A stretch of DNA of 41,316 nucleotides from a virus. Below, piece by piece: positions 22,588 to 29,978 of this stretch. Made by a program: the position numbers and the translations under genes. The notes under the pieces were generated by a model. The model worked only from the letters and a program-made list of their open reading frames with translations. It ran no database searches and had not been told where the DNA came from. The stretch is taken from the IMG/VR virus record IMGVR_UViG_3300044825_000469, positions 1 through 41,316 of that record; one strand, 5' to 3'. Numbering within the stretch: position 1 is the stretch's first letter; the number at the start of each line of letters is the position of its first letter.

Positions 22588-22959
22588 TCAATCCTCCTCA
22601 TCTGTGTCGTCTACCTCATGCCAGCACCAGTCCATGCCACCCACACTATAGTGAGCGACACCATCAATCATCGTCACAGGAACAATCTCGGCCTCTAACA
22701 TCTCCTCATAGTTAGCGTAATCGCCACGTGCACGAGGTTGCACAAGCCTCACCATGCCACCATCGACACCATCGATCACCAGATACGGGTCATCGTCATC
22801 CATCCTGTCACGCTCAACAAGTTCAGCCAGCACACGAACCGTGTCAAGCGTGAAGAAAGGGACAGCCCAACCGTTCCAACGCTTACCATCCAACACAAGC
22901 GCAGGCAGCGCAGGATAATAGTCGTCGATGCCTACTGTCGTCCTCGTGTACGTGATCAT
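22588..22959 (-). CDS. Unknown 123-residue acidic protein
   Basis: Starts MITYTRTTVGIDDYYPALPA after ACAGGAGACGAGAC. Acidic, with PFFTLDTVRVLAELVERDRM and the C-terminus WCWHEVDDTDEED. The strand-rich middle gives a compact fold. No motif. An acidic small protein could mimic DNA or bind host factors, but this is only a composition-based idea. Confidence 0.65.
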   Translation of the reverse strand: MITYTRTTVGIDDYYPALPALVLDGKRWNGWAVPFFTLDTVRVLAELVERDRMDDDDPYLVIDGVDGGMVRLVQPRARGDYANYEEMLEAEIVPVTMIDGVAHYSVGGMDWCWHEVDDTDEED

Positions 22960-22981
22960 GTCTCGTCTCCTGTCGTCTCGT

Positions 22982-23221
22982 CTAGTTGACCTTGATCGTG
23001 CCACCCTGCTTGATCACCTGAGCATACCACTTACGTGACTTGTACGGGTCAGGACCCACCACGTAGTACGTCCCATCTGGTGCATGATCCAACGCACCAT
23101 CATACTCATTACCAAACACGGACGTAGCCTCCAGAAACACAATCCGGCCACCCTTCACAGCCTCAGACAGTGCCTTCTTACTAGCGAACCGTGTCCCATC
23201 ATCCGACCACATACCCTGCAT
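22982..23221 (-). CDS. Unknown 79-residue protein
   Basis: Starts MQGMWSDDGTRFASKKALSE following GAGAGGA. Contains a helix (KKALSEAVKGG), strands (IVFLEATSVFG), and DGTYYVVGPDPYKSRKWYAQ. Function unknown. Its stop codon sits inside the recurring CTAGA-type leader motif of the next gene. Confidence 0.65.
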   Translation of the reverse strand: MQGMWSDDGTRFASKKALSEAVKGGRIVFLEATSVFGNEYDGALDHAPDGTYYVVGPDPYKSRKWYAQVIKQGGTIKVN

Positions 23222-23263
23222 GTCATGTCCTCTCATCTAGTCTAGTAGTTAGGTGAACCTAAG

Positions 23264-23440
23264 CTATATCAACCTGATCCCATTATCTTGCGCGTGCACA
23301 GCACGCTCCCACGCCGTATCGTAGCCACGCTGCCACGCTTTCTCCCACAGCATCTGCACCCCGGTGATGACCATAGCCACCGCCACAGGCGACAGGATAA
23401 TCGCCAGATAGATCAACAGTCCCGCCATGAAATCACTCAT
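23264..23440 (-). CDS. 58-residue membrane protein
   Basis: Reads MSDFMAGLLIYLAIILSPVA, then VAMVITGVQMLWEKAWQRGY and a charged end. One long hydrophobic helix (5-28). Start overlaps the upstream stop (ATGA). Unknown function; possible superinfection-exclusion role by analogy only. Confidence 0.65.
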   Translation of the reverse strand: MSDFMAGLLIYLAIILSPVAVAMVITGVQMLWEKAWQRGYDTAWERAVHAQDNGIRLI

Positions 23441-23733
23441 CACACACGCTCCCTCATGTCAGCAAAATCAAACAATGTCCGTGCAGTCTGCAAGATAGCG
23501 TCATGCGCCTCACGCTTAGACGCGAACCCACCCGACGATCCCCGGAACCCCGGCACATCATGCTCTATCTTCCAACGATCCTTGATGTCATAGGACACCA
23601 CGTACCACACTTGCCCGTACGGTTGACGTAGGTCCAGGTCACGATCTGGTCCGACCGGGAACCCTGCACTATCCAAAGCCCGTGACAGTCGCTCAAGTGC
23701 AGCGATGATGTCAGCGTTAGTGATCCTAGCCAT
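23440..23733 (-). CDS. Unknown 97-residue protein
   Basis: Starts MARITNADIIAALERLSRAL with GAGAGGA upstream. Contains GQVWYVVSYDIKDRWKIEHD and a C-terminal helix KREAHDAILQTARTLFDFAD. A small alpha/beta fold. No recognised motif. Confidence 0.65.
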   Translation of the reverse strand: MARITNADIIAALERLSRALDSAGFPVGPDRDLDLRQPYGQVWYVVSYDIKDRWKIEHDVPGFRGSSGGFASKREAHDAILQTARTLFDFADMRERV

Positions 23734-23749
23734 GCGCCTATCCTCTCAT

Positions 23750-24040
23750 CTAGAACTCTCCCATAGGAATGATACCCGCGGAGCGTCGCTCCGTCGCATA
23801 GTCCGGACGATACCGAATCACCGGCGCGTCATCATCCAACGCCGACACCGGCGACAGGATACCGTCAGCATTCACAGTCTCGCGAGGAGTACGGCGACGG
23901 GCACGGGCACCACTAGGAGCCCAACCGTCAGGATGCGACGCAGTACGCAACCCATAAGCACGACGGCTACGCCGCGCAGGGACACGCCCAAGGTCAATCC
24001 ATGAAGAACCGTACACACTCGCGCTAGAAGCGCGAGACAT
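23750..24040 (-). CDS. Arg-rich small protein, first gene of the leftward operon
   Basis: 96 residues starting MSRASSASVYGSSWIDLGRV. Residues about 20-55 are very basic (PARRSRRAYGLR and GARARRRTPRE), so it should bind nucleic acid. The C-terminus is neutral with RYRPDYATERR. AGAGGAGACAAGG precedes the start. As the first gene after the control region it is a candidate early regulator. Confidence 0.65.
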   Translation of the reverse strand: MSRASSASVYGSSWIDLGRVPARRSRRAYGLRTASHPDGWAPSGARARRRTPRETVNADGILSPVSALDDDAPVIRYRPDYATERRSAGIIPMGEF

Positions 24041-24047
24041 AGCCTTG

Positions 24048-24062
24048 TCTCCTCTCGTCTAG
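24048..24062 (-). promoter_or_regulatory. Recurring leader motif (CTAGAYGAGAGGA)
   Basis: On the minus strand CTAGACGAGAGGAGA lies just upstream of the gene at 24040. Similar copies precede other leftward genes: 23741-23753 and 23228-23240 (identical 13-mers), 22976-22985, and 21436-21448. It includes the ribosome site and may add a regulatory or start-associated role, as reported for other actinophages. Confidence 0.5.
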
Positions 24063-24240
24063 TCTGATCTAGCCTTGCTTGCCTATCTAGTACTACCCTA
24101 GCACATCTGGCCTAGCCTTGTCAAGTGATTAGGAACAGGTGAGAGCATGTACCCCGGGCGACCCGTTAGATAGGTGACTATCCCCTACCCCTGTTCCCCT
24201 GTTCACTTGTAACCCCATCTAATCACGATTAGCGACCACT

Positions 24241-24370
24241 GTCAAGCCCACCAGATAACGATCAGATAACAGAGCTTAGCTGAACATTCAACTATCCCAA
24301 AGGCTAGGCATTATCCCACCATAGGCACACCATGTCAAGGCCCCTTAGGTAACGATTAGGTAACAGAGCT
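24241..24370. repeat. Duplicated 36-37-bp site with paired AGRTAAC half-sites
   Basis: Bases 24241-24276 and 24334-24370 align with six differences and one indel. Each contains AGRTAAC twice at an 11-base period (AGATAAC-GATC-AGATAAC, then AGGTAAC-GATT-AGGTAAC). Both halves of a copy carry the same R base, so they vary together. This suggests binding by a dimer on one DNA face. Confidence 0.6.
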
Positions 24371-24400
24371 GGAGGTTAGGCAACCCTAACCTACCCGCCA

Positions 24401-24450
24401 GTAACCTACCCTCCCGTAGGTTACGCTCCCGTAGGTTACCGGCAAGTAGG
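24401..24450. repeat. GTAGGTTAC iteron array
   Basis: GTAACCTAC (24401-24409) is followed by GTAGGTTAC at 24416-24424 and 24431-24439, then a partial GTAGG at 24446. Spacing is 15 bases, with one copy inverted. More TAGGTTA sequences follow to about 24640. Could bind a replication initiator or repressor. Confidence 0.6.
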
Positions 24451-24654
24451 ACACAGTCAGGATAGTCTCTCGCCTAACGGCGTTAGGTGTTGGCTTACCC
24501 TGGCCTAATGTAGGTTAGGCTACCCTTACCTATACCTATACCGTGTCCTATAGTATAGGGTTAGGGTCGCCTACCCTCCCCTACCCTCCCCCTATGGGGG
24601 GATATGCCCGAAGATTAGGCGACCTATGGGCAGGTTAGGTTAGCCTACCCTAAC

Positions 24655-24668
24655 CGTACATGTGTACG
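24655..24668. promoter_or_regulatory. CGTACA-TG-TGTACG palindrome
   Basis: Perfect 6-bp arms with a two-base spacer. Shares the TGTAC core with the operator candidate at 10852-10874, suggesting one regulator for both control regions. Confidence 0.45.
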
Positions 24669-24888
24669 AATGACCCCAGGGTTTTAAACATTGTGTACTA
24701 CATATATATATACTATCCCCTTTTAATTTCGCATAGTATTGTAATCTTGTCGAGCTGCTGTCCTGGCCTGTTTTGTACCTGTTTGTCCGTTTTTTTGTGT
24801 GAGGTTGGTCACATTTAGGTAAATTCTTTGGTTTCAGGTGTCGTAAATGTCAGCCTGGACGAGGATATATATATAGAGGGTTTTATAA

Positions 24889-24909
24889 GCGGCCCCTTTA
24901 GGGGGCCGC
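24889..24909. terminator. Perfect 8-bp GC hairpin
   Basis: GCGGCCCC (24889-24896), loop TTTAG, GGGGCCGC (24902-24909). Lacks a T-run on either side, but AT-rich sequence flanks it. It could insulate the two divergent units or act as a replication-related structure. Confidence 0.5.
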
Positions 24910-25013
24910 GTTATAGGTACTTCTGTCAGATGTTATTTCTGTCAGGTTTAGGTTATAGGCGGGTGTAGTGTGTCCTCTGGGAGAGAACCCTCGCCGTTGT
25001 ACTACAGGTGCCG

Positions 25014-25034
25014 TTGTCCACAGGCTGTGGATAT
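25014..25034. promoter_or_regulatory. Inverted pair of DnaA boxes
   Basis: TTGTCCACA at 25014-25022 equals the DnaA box form common in high-GC actinobacteria. TGTGGATAT at 25026-25034 is the same kind of box on the other strand (one mismatch to TTATCCACA). Together they form TCCACAG-G-CTGTGGA. Host DnaA could start phage replication or regulate the late promoter. Confidence 0.6.
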
Positions 25035-25084
25035 TCTGTTGACCCCCCTGTGGGTGGTCCCTTGATTTAGGGTAGGGGTGTTCC

Positions 25085-26965
25085 GTGGCTGCTAGCTCTG
25101 CTGGTAGGAAGCGGAATGATCTTCCTGCTGAGGCTAAGAAGCGGTTTCTTGAGTTTTATGCTGAGGGGCGCACGATTAATGATGCGCTTCAGATGGCTGG
25201 CCGCACGAGGACGACGTATGAGGAGTGGCGGCGTAAGGATCCGCAGTTCGCTTTGGATGCTGACCGGATCAGGCAGATGCGCCAGGGGGCGCAGCATGTG
25301 AAGGGCGAGCAGATCCCTTTCTCAGAGTTTTCTGAGAGGTATTTGGATGCGCGGGTGTTTCCGCACATGCAGAATGTGGTGGATCTGATTGAGGGGGATG
25401 ACCCGTCCTGGCGTCATCCGGGAATGACGTATGAGCCGGGTGAGCGTGATCTGCTGATCGTGAACATGCCGCCGGAGCATGCGAAGACCACTTCGGTGAC
25501 GATCAATTATGTGACGTACCGGATTTGTATGGATCCGAATATTCGCGTGATCGTGGTGTCGAAGACGCAGGATATGGCGAAGAAGATGCTGTACGCGATC
25601 AAGACGCGCTTGACGCATCCGAAGTATGCGGAGATGATTGCGAACTACGCCCCGGTGGGTGGGTTTGAGAAGAACTCTGAGGCGTGGAATCAGAACATGA
25701 TCTACATCTCGGACGATGCACGCGATTCGGGCGAAAAGGACCCGACCGTCCAAGCTCTTGGCATCCGGGGTCACATTTATGGTGCGCGTGCTGATCTGAT
25801 CATCATGGATGACTGCGTGGATTTGACGAACGCGCACGAGTTTGAAAAGCAGATCGACTGGCTCCAGTCCGAGGTCATCTCCCGTATTAGCTCTACGGGT
25901 GCCTTGCTGGTGGTGGGGACCAGGCTGGCGTCGAAGGATCTGTATTCGGAGATCCGTGAGCCGCAGCGGTATCCCGATGAGGTGTCCCCGTGGACTTACC
26001 TGGCAATGCCTGCCCTACTGGACGCTGCGGACTCCCCTGAGGACTGGGTGACGCTGTGGCCTAGGTCGAATCAGCCAGAGCCTGGGGTGAAGGGCCGTGA
26101 TGCGGAGCCGGACGCGGAGGGCCTGTACCCGAAGTGGGATGGGCCGCGTCTGGCGAAGAAGAGGGCACGAGTTAGCCCAAGAGCATGGGCTCTGGTGTAC
26201 CAACAGCAGCAGGTAGCGGATGTCGGAATTTTTTCTGCCGAGGCTTTGCGGGCGTCTATCAACGGTAACCGCATGACCGGGCTCATGCCAAGGGGCATGG
26301 TGAACTGTCGCCCTGACGGGATGGATGGGCTGATATGTGTAGCTGGCTTGGACCCGGCTATGGCGGGGCACACGGCAGCCGTAGTGATCGGCCTGGACCC
26401 GGCGACACAAAAACGGTTCGTGCTGGACATTTGGAACAAGCCTGCGATGACACCGGACCAGATCAGGGATCTGATCAGGGAGTGGACATCGAAGTACGGC
26501 ATCACTGAGTGGCGTGTGGAAAAGAACGCTTTCCAGTCGATGCTCACCCAGGACCGTGAGGTCAGGGAGTACCTGGCTGGTGCTGGTGCCGTGCTGCGTG
26601 AGCATTTCACCGGATCCAATAAGCATGATGTTGATTTCGGTGTGGCGTCGATGACGACGCTGTGGGCTGGTTGGGAAGACAAGCGGCAACTGATCGAACT
26701 GCCTTCTACTGCTATCAGTGAGGCAGCGAAGTCGCTGGTGGAGCAGTTGCTGATTTGGCATCCTGCCGCACCGAAAACACAGAAGACAGATATTGTGATG
26801 GCTTTGTGGTTCGCTGAGTTGGCGTGCCGTGACCGCGTGATGGCGATGAGCAACTTTGCCCGGTCACACGTGAATAACCCGTTCGCTACCCGCTACGACA
26901 GGTCAACGCGGGCGACGGTTAATTTGAATGATGCGGAACGTGACCGCATGTTCGTGACCCTGTAG
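25085..26965 (+). CDS. terL: Terminase large subunit with N-terminal HTH
   Basis: 626 residues, GTG start. The packaging ATPase has the terminase Walker A variant MPPEHAKTTS (128-137) and Walker B DLIIMDDC (237-244). The RNase H-like nuclease has GLDPAMAG (Asp423), VEKNAF (about 478-483) and TDIVMALW (about 568-575). Residues about 15-60 (AKKRFLEFYAEGRTINDALQ and following) form a helix-turn-helix like that of small terminase subunits. No separate small terminase gene is seen, so recognition and cleavage may be fused. Confidence 0.93.
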   Translation: MAASSAGRKRNDLPAEAKKRFLEFYAEGRTINDALQMAGRTRTTYEEWRRKDPQFALDADRIRQMRQGAQHVKGEQIPFSEFSERYLDARVFPHMQNVVDLIEGDDPSWRHPGMTYEPGERDLLIVNMPPEHAKTTSVTINYVTYRICMDPNIRVIVVSKTQDMAKKMLYAIKTRLTHPKYAEMIANYAPVGGFEKNSEAWNQNMIYISDDARDSGEKDPTVQALGIRGHIYGARADLIIMDDCVDLTNAHEFEKQIDWLQSEVISRISSTGALLVVGTRLASKDLYSEIREPQRYPDEVSPWTYLAMPALLDAADSPEDWVTLWPRSNQPEPGVKGRDAEPDAEGLYPKWDGPRLAKKRARVSPRAWALVYQQQQVADVGIFSAEALRASINGNRMTGLMPRGMVNCRPDGMDGLICVAGLDPAMAGHTAAVVIGLDPATQKRFVLDIWNKPAMTPDQIRDLIREWTSKYGITEWRVEKNAFQSMLTQDREVREYLAGAGAVLREHFTGSNKHDVDFGVASMTTLWAGWEDKRQLIELPSTAISEAAKSLVEQLLIWHPAAPKTQKTDIVMALWFAELACRDRVMAMSNFARSHVNNPFATRYDRSTRATVNLNDAERDRMFVTL

Positions 26966-26973
26966 GAGGATGG

Positions 26974-28806
26974 GTGCCGACAACGGCTGAGGTTTCCAGC
27001 CTCTACAACAGGCTGCGTGTGCAGAACAATGACCGTGATCAGCGCATGCGGGACATTAAGCAGGTTCGTGCTGGGCAGATGGGGATGGTGTTCCCTGAGC
27101 TGTTTCCTGAGGATGGCCCGTTTACTCGCCCTATCGTGGCGAACATGGTGGATGTTGCTGCGCGTGACCTGTCTGAAGTTATCGCGCCTCTGCCGTCTTT
27201 CAACTGCTCCAGTTCTTCTATGGTGTCGGATTCTGCGCGGAAGCGTGCGGAGATGCGTACCCGTATCGCCACCTACTACGTGCAGTATTCGCAGCTACAG
27301 AAGCAGGCTTATACTGCCGCTGATCGCTTTGTGACTTACGGTTTCGTTCCCGGTATCGTGGAGATCGACTGGGACGAGAAGATGCCGCGCATCAAGTGGC
27401 TTGACTCTATGGGCACGTACACAGTGCGTGACCGGCGTGACCGTGTGAAGGCACTGTTTCAGACGATCAACTATCACGTGGATGATCTGGTCGCGAAGTT
27501 CCCGCAACTACAGAACGTGATCTTGCAGCAGGTCCCTGGCATGTCCACAAAGATTGAGGTCGTGAGGTATCACGACAAGGATGTGGACATCCTGTTCCTG
27601 CCCGGTGATGGTGGTATTGAACTGATCCGCACACCGAACCCCGTGGGCAAGTGCCTCGCGGTTGAGGTGCGTCGCCCCGGCCTGGATGAGGATCCGCGTG
27701 GTCAGTTCGATGATGTGATCGCGGTTCAGGTGGCGAAGGCACGTTTCGCGCTACTCGCGATGGAGGCCGCACAGAAGTCGGTGCAGGCACCTATCGCCCT
27801 GCCGCAGGATGTGCAAGAACTGTCGCTGGGTGCTGACGCTGTGCTGCGGTCTACGACACCTGAGAAGATCCGGCGTATCCCGCTTGAAGTTCCTGCTGCC
27901 GCGTTCCAAGAGCAGGGCGTGCTTGACAACGAACTGCGTCAGGGTTCCCGTTACCCTGAGGTTCGTGGCGGCAACCTGGATGCATCTATCGTCACGGGCC
28001 GTGGCGTGCAGGCGTTGATGACTGGGTTCGACACCCAGGTGCGTACAGCGCACGCCATGTTTGCTGAGGCTTACACTGATCTTATCGCCCTCTGCTTTGA
28101 GGTGGAGGAGCGATGCTGGCCGTCGTTCCGTAAGACTGTTCGCGGCAACGACAACGGTACACCGTATGAGGTTACATACTCGCCCGAGAAAGACATCAAG
28201 AACGATTACTCGGTCGATGTTCAGTATGGCCTCATGGCGGGTCTGGACCCTAACCGCGCACTGGTGTTTGGGTTGCAGGCCCGTGGTGACCGTCTTATTT
28301 CCCAGGACTGGCTGCGCCGTTCTTTGCCGTTCTCGCTGAACGCGACAGAGGAAGAGCAGAAGCTGGACATTGAGGATATGCGTCAGGCGCTGCGTCAAGC
28401 AGTGTCTGGCTACGCGCAGGCTATCCCGGTGCTGGCCCAGAACGGTCAAGATCCTGGTGAGATTCTTACCCGCCTTGCTGTGATCATTGAGGGCAGGCAG
28501 AAGGGTAAGCCGATTGAGGAAGTGATCGCTGAGGCTTTCGCTCCCCAAGAGCCGCCACCTGGCATGGTTGAGCCTGCGGATGTTGGCGCTTCCCCGGTCC
28601 CTGGCGCACCTGGCGAGGCTCCCATGCCAGGTGGTGAGTCTATGGAAGGCATTGATGCTTTCGGTAGGCCGCGTGGTGTTGCACCTGGGCAGGCTGGTTT
28701 GCCGCCTGGTGGGCGTCCTGATTTGAACTTCTTGCTGGCTGGGTTGTCGTCAACTGGGCAACCTAACTTGTCAGCTTCTGTGTCTCGTCGTGTTCCGATT
28801 GCATAA
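26974..28806 (+). CDS. Portal protein
   Basis: 610 residues, GTG start after AGGAGGATGG. Directly follows terL, the standard position. Typical portal features: N-terminal helices, the mixed core around FVTYGFVPGIVEIDWDEKMP (about 120-140), a long helical stem/clip region, and a proline-rich C-terminal tail (PQEPPPGMVEPADVGASPVP) that is probably disordered inside the head. It should form the dodecameric gate for DNA. Confidence rests on position, length and overall pattern. Confidence 0.8.
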   Translation: MPTTAEVSSLYNRLRVQNNDRDQRMRDIKQVRAGQMGMVFPELFPEDGPFTRPIVANMVDVAARDLSEVIAPLPSFNCSSSSMVSDSARKRAEMRTRIATYYVQYSQLQKQAYTAADRFVTYGFVPGIVEIDWDEKMPRIKWLDSMGTYTVRDRRDRVKALFQTINYHVDDLVAKFPQLQNVILQQVPGMSTKIEVVRYHDKDVDILFLPGDGGIELIRTPNPVGKCLAVEVRRPGLDEDPRGQFDDVIAVQVAKARFALLAMEAAQKSVQAPIALPQDVQELSLGADAVLRSTTPEKIRRIPLEVPAAAFQEQGVLDNELRQGSRYPEVRGGNLDASIVTGRGVQALMTGFDTQVRTAHAMFAEAYTDLIALCFEVEERCWPSFRKTVRGNDNGTPYEVTYSPEKDIKNDYSVDVQYGLMAGLDPNRALVFGLQARGDRLISQDWLRRSLPFSLNATEEEQKLDIEDMRQALRQAVSGYAQAIPVLAQNGQDPGEILTRLAVIIEGRQKGKPIEEVIAEAFAPQEPPPGMVEPADVGASPVPGAPGEAPMPGGESMEGIDAFGRPRGVAPGQAGLPPGGRPDLNFLLAGLSSTGQPNLSASVSRRVPIA

Positions 28807-28817
28807 GGAGAGTGGTT

Positions 28818-29027
28818 ATGGCCGTTCCGGCAGCAGCGCCTAAGAAGCCTGCGAATCAGGGTGGTAAGGCTGCCGCGTACGTGCAGCCTCCGAATGTGAA
28901 TGTTGCTAACGTGGATAACACGAATGCGCTTCCGCATCGTTATGAGGGTACTGCGAATTCGTGGACGAATCATCAGGTTGCGAAGCAGCCAGGTGGTACT
29001 CGTGGTTCCGGTAAGGGTGCACGCTAG
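28818..29027 (+). CDS. Small basic protein 1 of the post-portal cluster
   Basis: 69 residues, AAGGAG at 28805-28810. Starts MAVPAAAPKKPANQGGKAAA, has an Asn-rich middle (PPNVNVANVDNTNA) and a basic end (GSGKGAR). Disordered, lysine-rich. Likely packaged with DNA or a virion linker. Confidence 0.65.
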   Translation: MAVPAAAPKKPANQGGKAAAYVQPPNVNVANVDNTNALPHRYEGTANSWTNHQVAKQPGGTRGSGKGAR

Positions 29028-29029
29028 TA

Positions 29030-29203
29030 ATGGCTGCTAAGAAGCATCCTGGATTTAAGGCTGTGCAGAAGAAGATTGCACGCAAGCAGGGTGTGTCTAT
29101 GGAGCGTGCTGGTGCGATTGTTGCTGCTGGTGCCCGTAAGGCGTCACCTGCTGCGAAGCGTGCTAATCCTCGTTTGAAGCGTGTGAAGGGTAAGGGGAAG
29201 TAG
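29030..29203 (+). CDS. Lys/Arg-rich small protein 2 (histone H1-like)
   Basis: 57 residues: MAAKKHPGFKAVQKKIARKQ, then a short helix (GVSMERAGAIVAAGARKASP) and a basic tail of RLKRVKGKGK. The ATG overlaps a TAATG junction three bases after the previous stop. Highly basic, so probably DNA-binding. Confidence 0.6.
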   Translation: MAAKKHPGFKAVQKKIARKQGVSMERAGAIVAAGARKASPAAKRANPRLKRVKGKGK

Positions 29204-29204
29204 T

Positions 29205-29276
29205 ATGTGCAATTTTTGTGGGTGCCAGTCGAAGGTTGGTAACGGCTACGGTGGTAGCAAGAGCGGGAGTAAGTGA
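29205..29276 (+). CDS. 23-residue CxxCxC peptide
   Basis: Reads MCNFCGCQSKVGNGYGGSKS then GSK. The CxxCxC motif at the very start could bind metal. The stop overlaps the next start (TGATG). No separate ribosome site can be seen, but the context is a run of packed tiny genes. Confidence 0.45.
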   Translation: MCNFCGCQSKVGNGYGGSKSGSK

Positions 29277-29407
29277 TGAAGGCTAAGGCAGGCAGCACTG
29301 GTGGCGGTGGAAACACCCGCGTGACCGCGAAGAAGGTCGGCGCGAAGAAGATCGCAAAGATGACGAAGCAGGGCAAGATTGATGCCCCGAAGCGTCGGGC
29401 CCGCTGA
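29276..29407 (+). CDS. Lys-rich small protein 3
   Basis: 43 residues: MKAKAGSTGGGGNTRVTAKK, then VGAKKIAKMTKQGKIDAPKR and RAR. Strongly basic, with an alanine/lysine repeat. Probably nucleic-acid binding or a structural glue. Start overlaps the previous stop. Confidence 0.55.
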   Translation: MKAKAGSTGGGGNTRVTAKKVGAKKIAKMTKQGKIDAPKRRAR

Positions 29408-29408
29408 C

Positions 29409-29564
29409 ATGAAGGCGCAGTCGGGAAAGACGGGCAAGGGCGGCGCTGGAGCACGCACAGATAACACCAAGGGTAAGTTGACATACACGGGCAAGAAGGC
29501 TGCGGCAAAGAAGCCTGCTAGCAAGTTTACTTACACTGGCCCCGTCAAGAAGCGTGGCCGCTAA
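29409..29564 (+). CDS. Lys-rich small protein 4 with LTYTGKK repeat
   Basis: 51 residues: MKAQSGKTGKGGAGARTDNT, with the pair KLTYTGKKA and KFTYTGPVKK repeated near the end. Basic and low-complexity. Starts one base after the previous stop. The repeat suggests short DNA- or protein-binding units. Confidence 0.55.
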   Translation: MKAQSGKTGKGGAGARTDNTKGKLTYTGKKAAAKKPASKFTYTGPVKKRGR

Positions 29565-29718
29565 GAAGGCGTTCTGGGATCGACCTAACCCGAAGAAAAA
29601 GTCCACGCCCTTGACTCCAGCTCAGAAGGCTGCTGCTAAGGCGCGGGCTAAGAAAGCGGGTAGGCCGTACCCGAACCTCGTTGATAACTCCGCTGTTCGG
29701 AGGAAGCGTGGCAAGTAA
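29554..29718 (+). CDS. Lys-rich small protein 5
   Basis: 54 residues, GTG start inside the end of the previous gene: MAAKKAFWDRPNPKKKSTPL, an Ala/Lys helix (PAQKAAAKARAKKAG) and RPYPNLVDNSAVRRKRGK. The RPYPNLVDN ending is typical of small actinophage basic proteins. Likely DNA-associated. Confidence 0.6.
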   Translation: MAAKKAFWDRPNPKKKSTPLTPAQKAAAKARAKKAGRPYPNLVDNSAVRRKRGK

Positions 29719-29977
29719 GAAAGATTCACGCCTAGAGCGTGCTGGCGTGTCAGGCTACAACAAGCCGAAGCGCACCCCGAACCATCCCACCAAGTCGCAT
29801 GTTGTTGTGGCTAAGGAAGGTTCGCAGGTCAAGACGATTCGTTTTGGTCAGCAGGGTGTGACGGGTGACAGGCAGCCTACAAAACGGCAGGCGTCGTTTA
29901 AGGCTCGTCATGCGAAGAACATTGCGAAGGGCAAGATGAGCGCGGCCTATTGGGCCAATAAAACTAAGTGGAGCTAA
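29708..29977 (+). CDS. DUF6321-like conserved phage protein
   Basis: 89 residues, GTG start. MASKKDSRLERAGVSGYNKP, then TPNHPTKSHVVVAKEG, IRFGQQGVTG and RHAKNIAKGKMSAAYWANK. This is the pattern of a widely conserved small phage protein (DUF6321-type) usually found near portal or terminase genes. Basic. Function is not known; packaging or internal virion roles are plausible. Confidence 0.75.
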   Translation: MASKKDSRLERAGVSGYNKPKRTPNHPTKSHVVVAKEGSQVKTIRFGQQGVTGDRQPTKRQASFKARHAKNIAKGKMSAAYWANKTKWS

Positions 29978-29978
29978 G

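Larger units (their letters stand above)
24041..25084. promoter_or_regulatory. Divergent control region and candidate replication origin
   Basis: About 1.04 kb without a gene between the leftward accessory and rightward late operons. From left to right: paired direct half-sites, GTAGGTTAC iterons, a block dense in TAGGTTA/CCTAACC sequences, a TGTACA palindrome, two TATATATATA tracts (about 24702-24711 and 24866-24875), a strong hairpin, and an inverted pair of DnaA boxes just before the terminase. Both operons must have their promoters here. No single promoter stands out by consensus. Confidence 0.7.

Noticed and set aside
24041-25084. A CRISPR array in the repeat-rich control region
   Set aside because: Repeats are short (7-9 bases) and closely spaced at 11 or 15 bases, without unique 30-base spacers.
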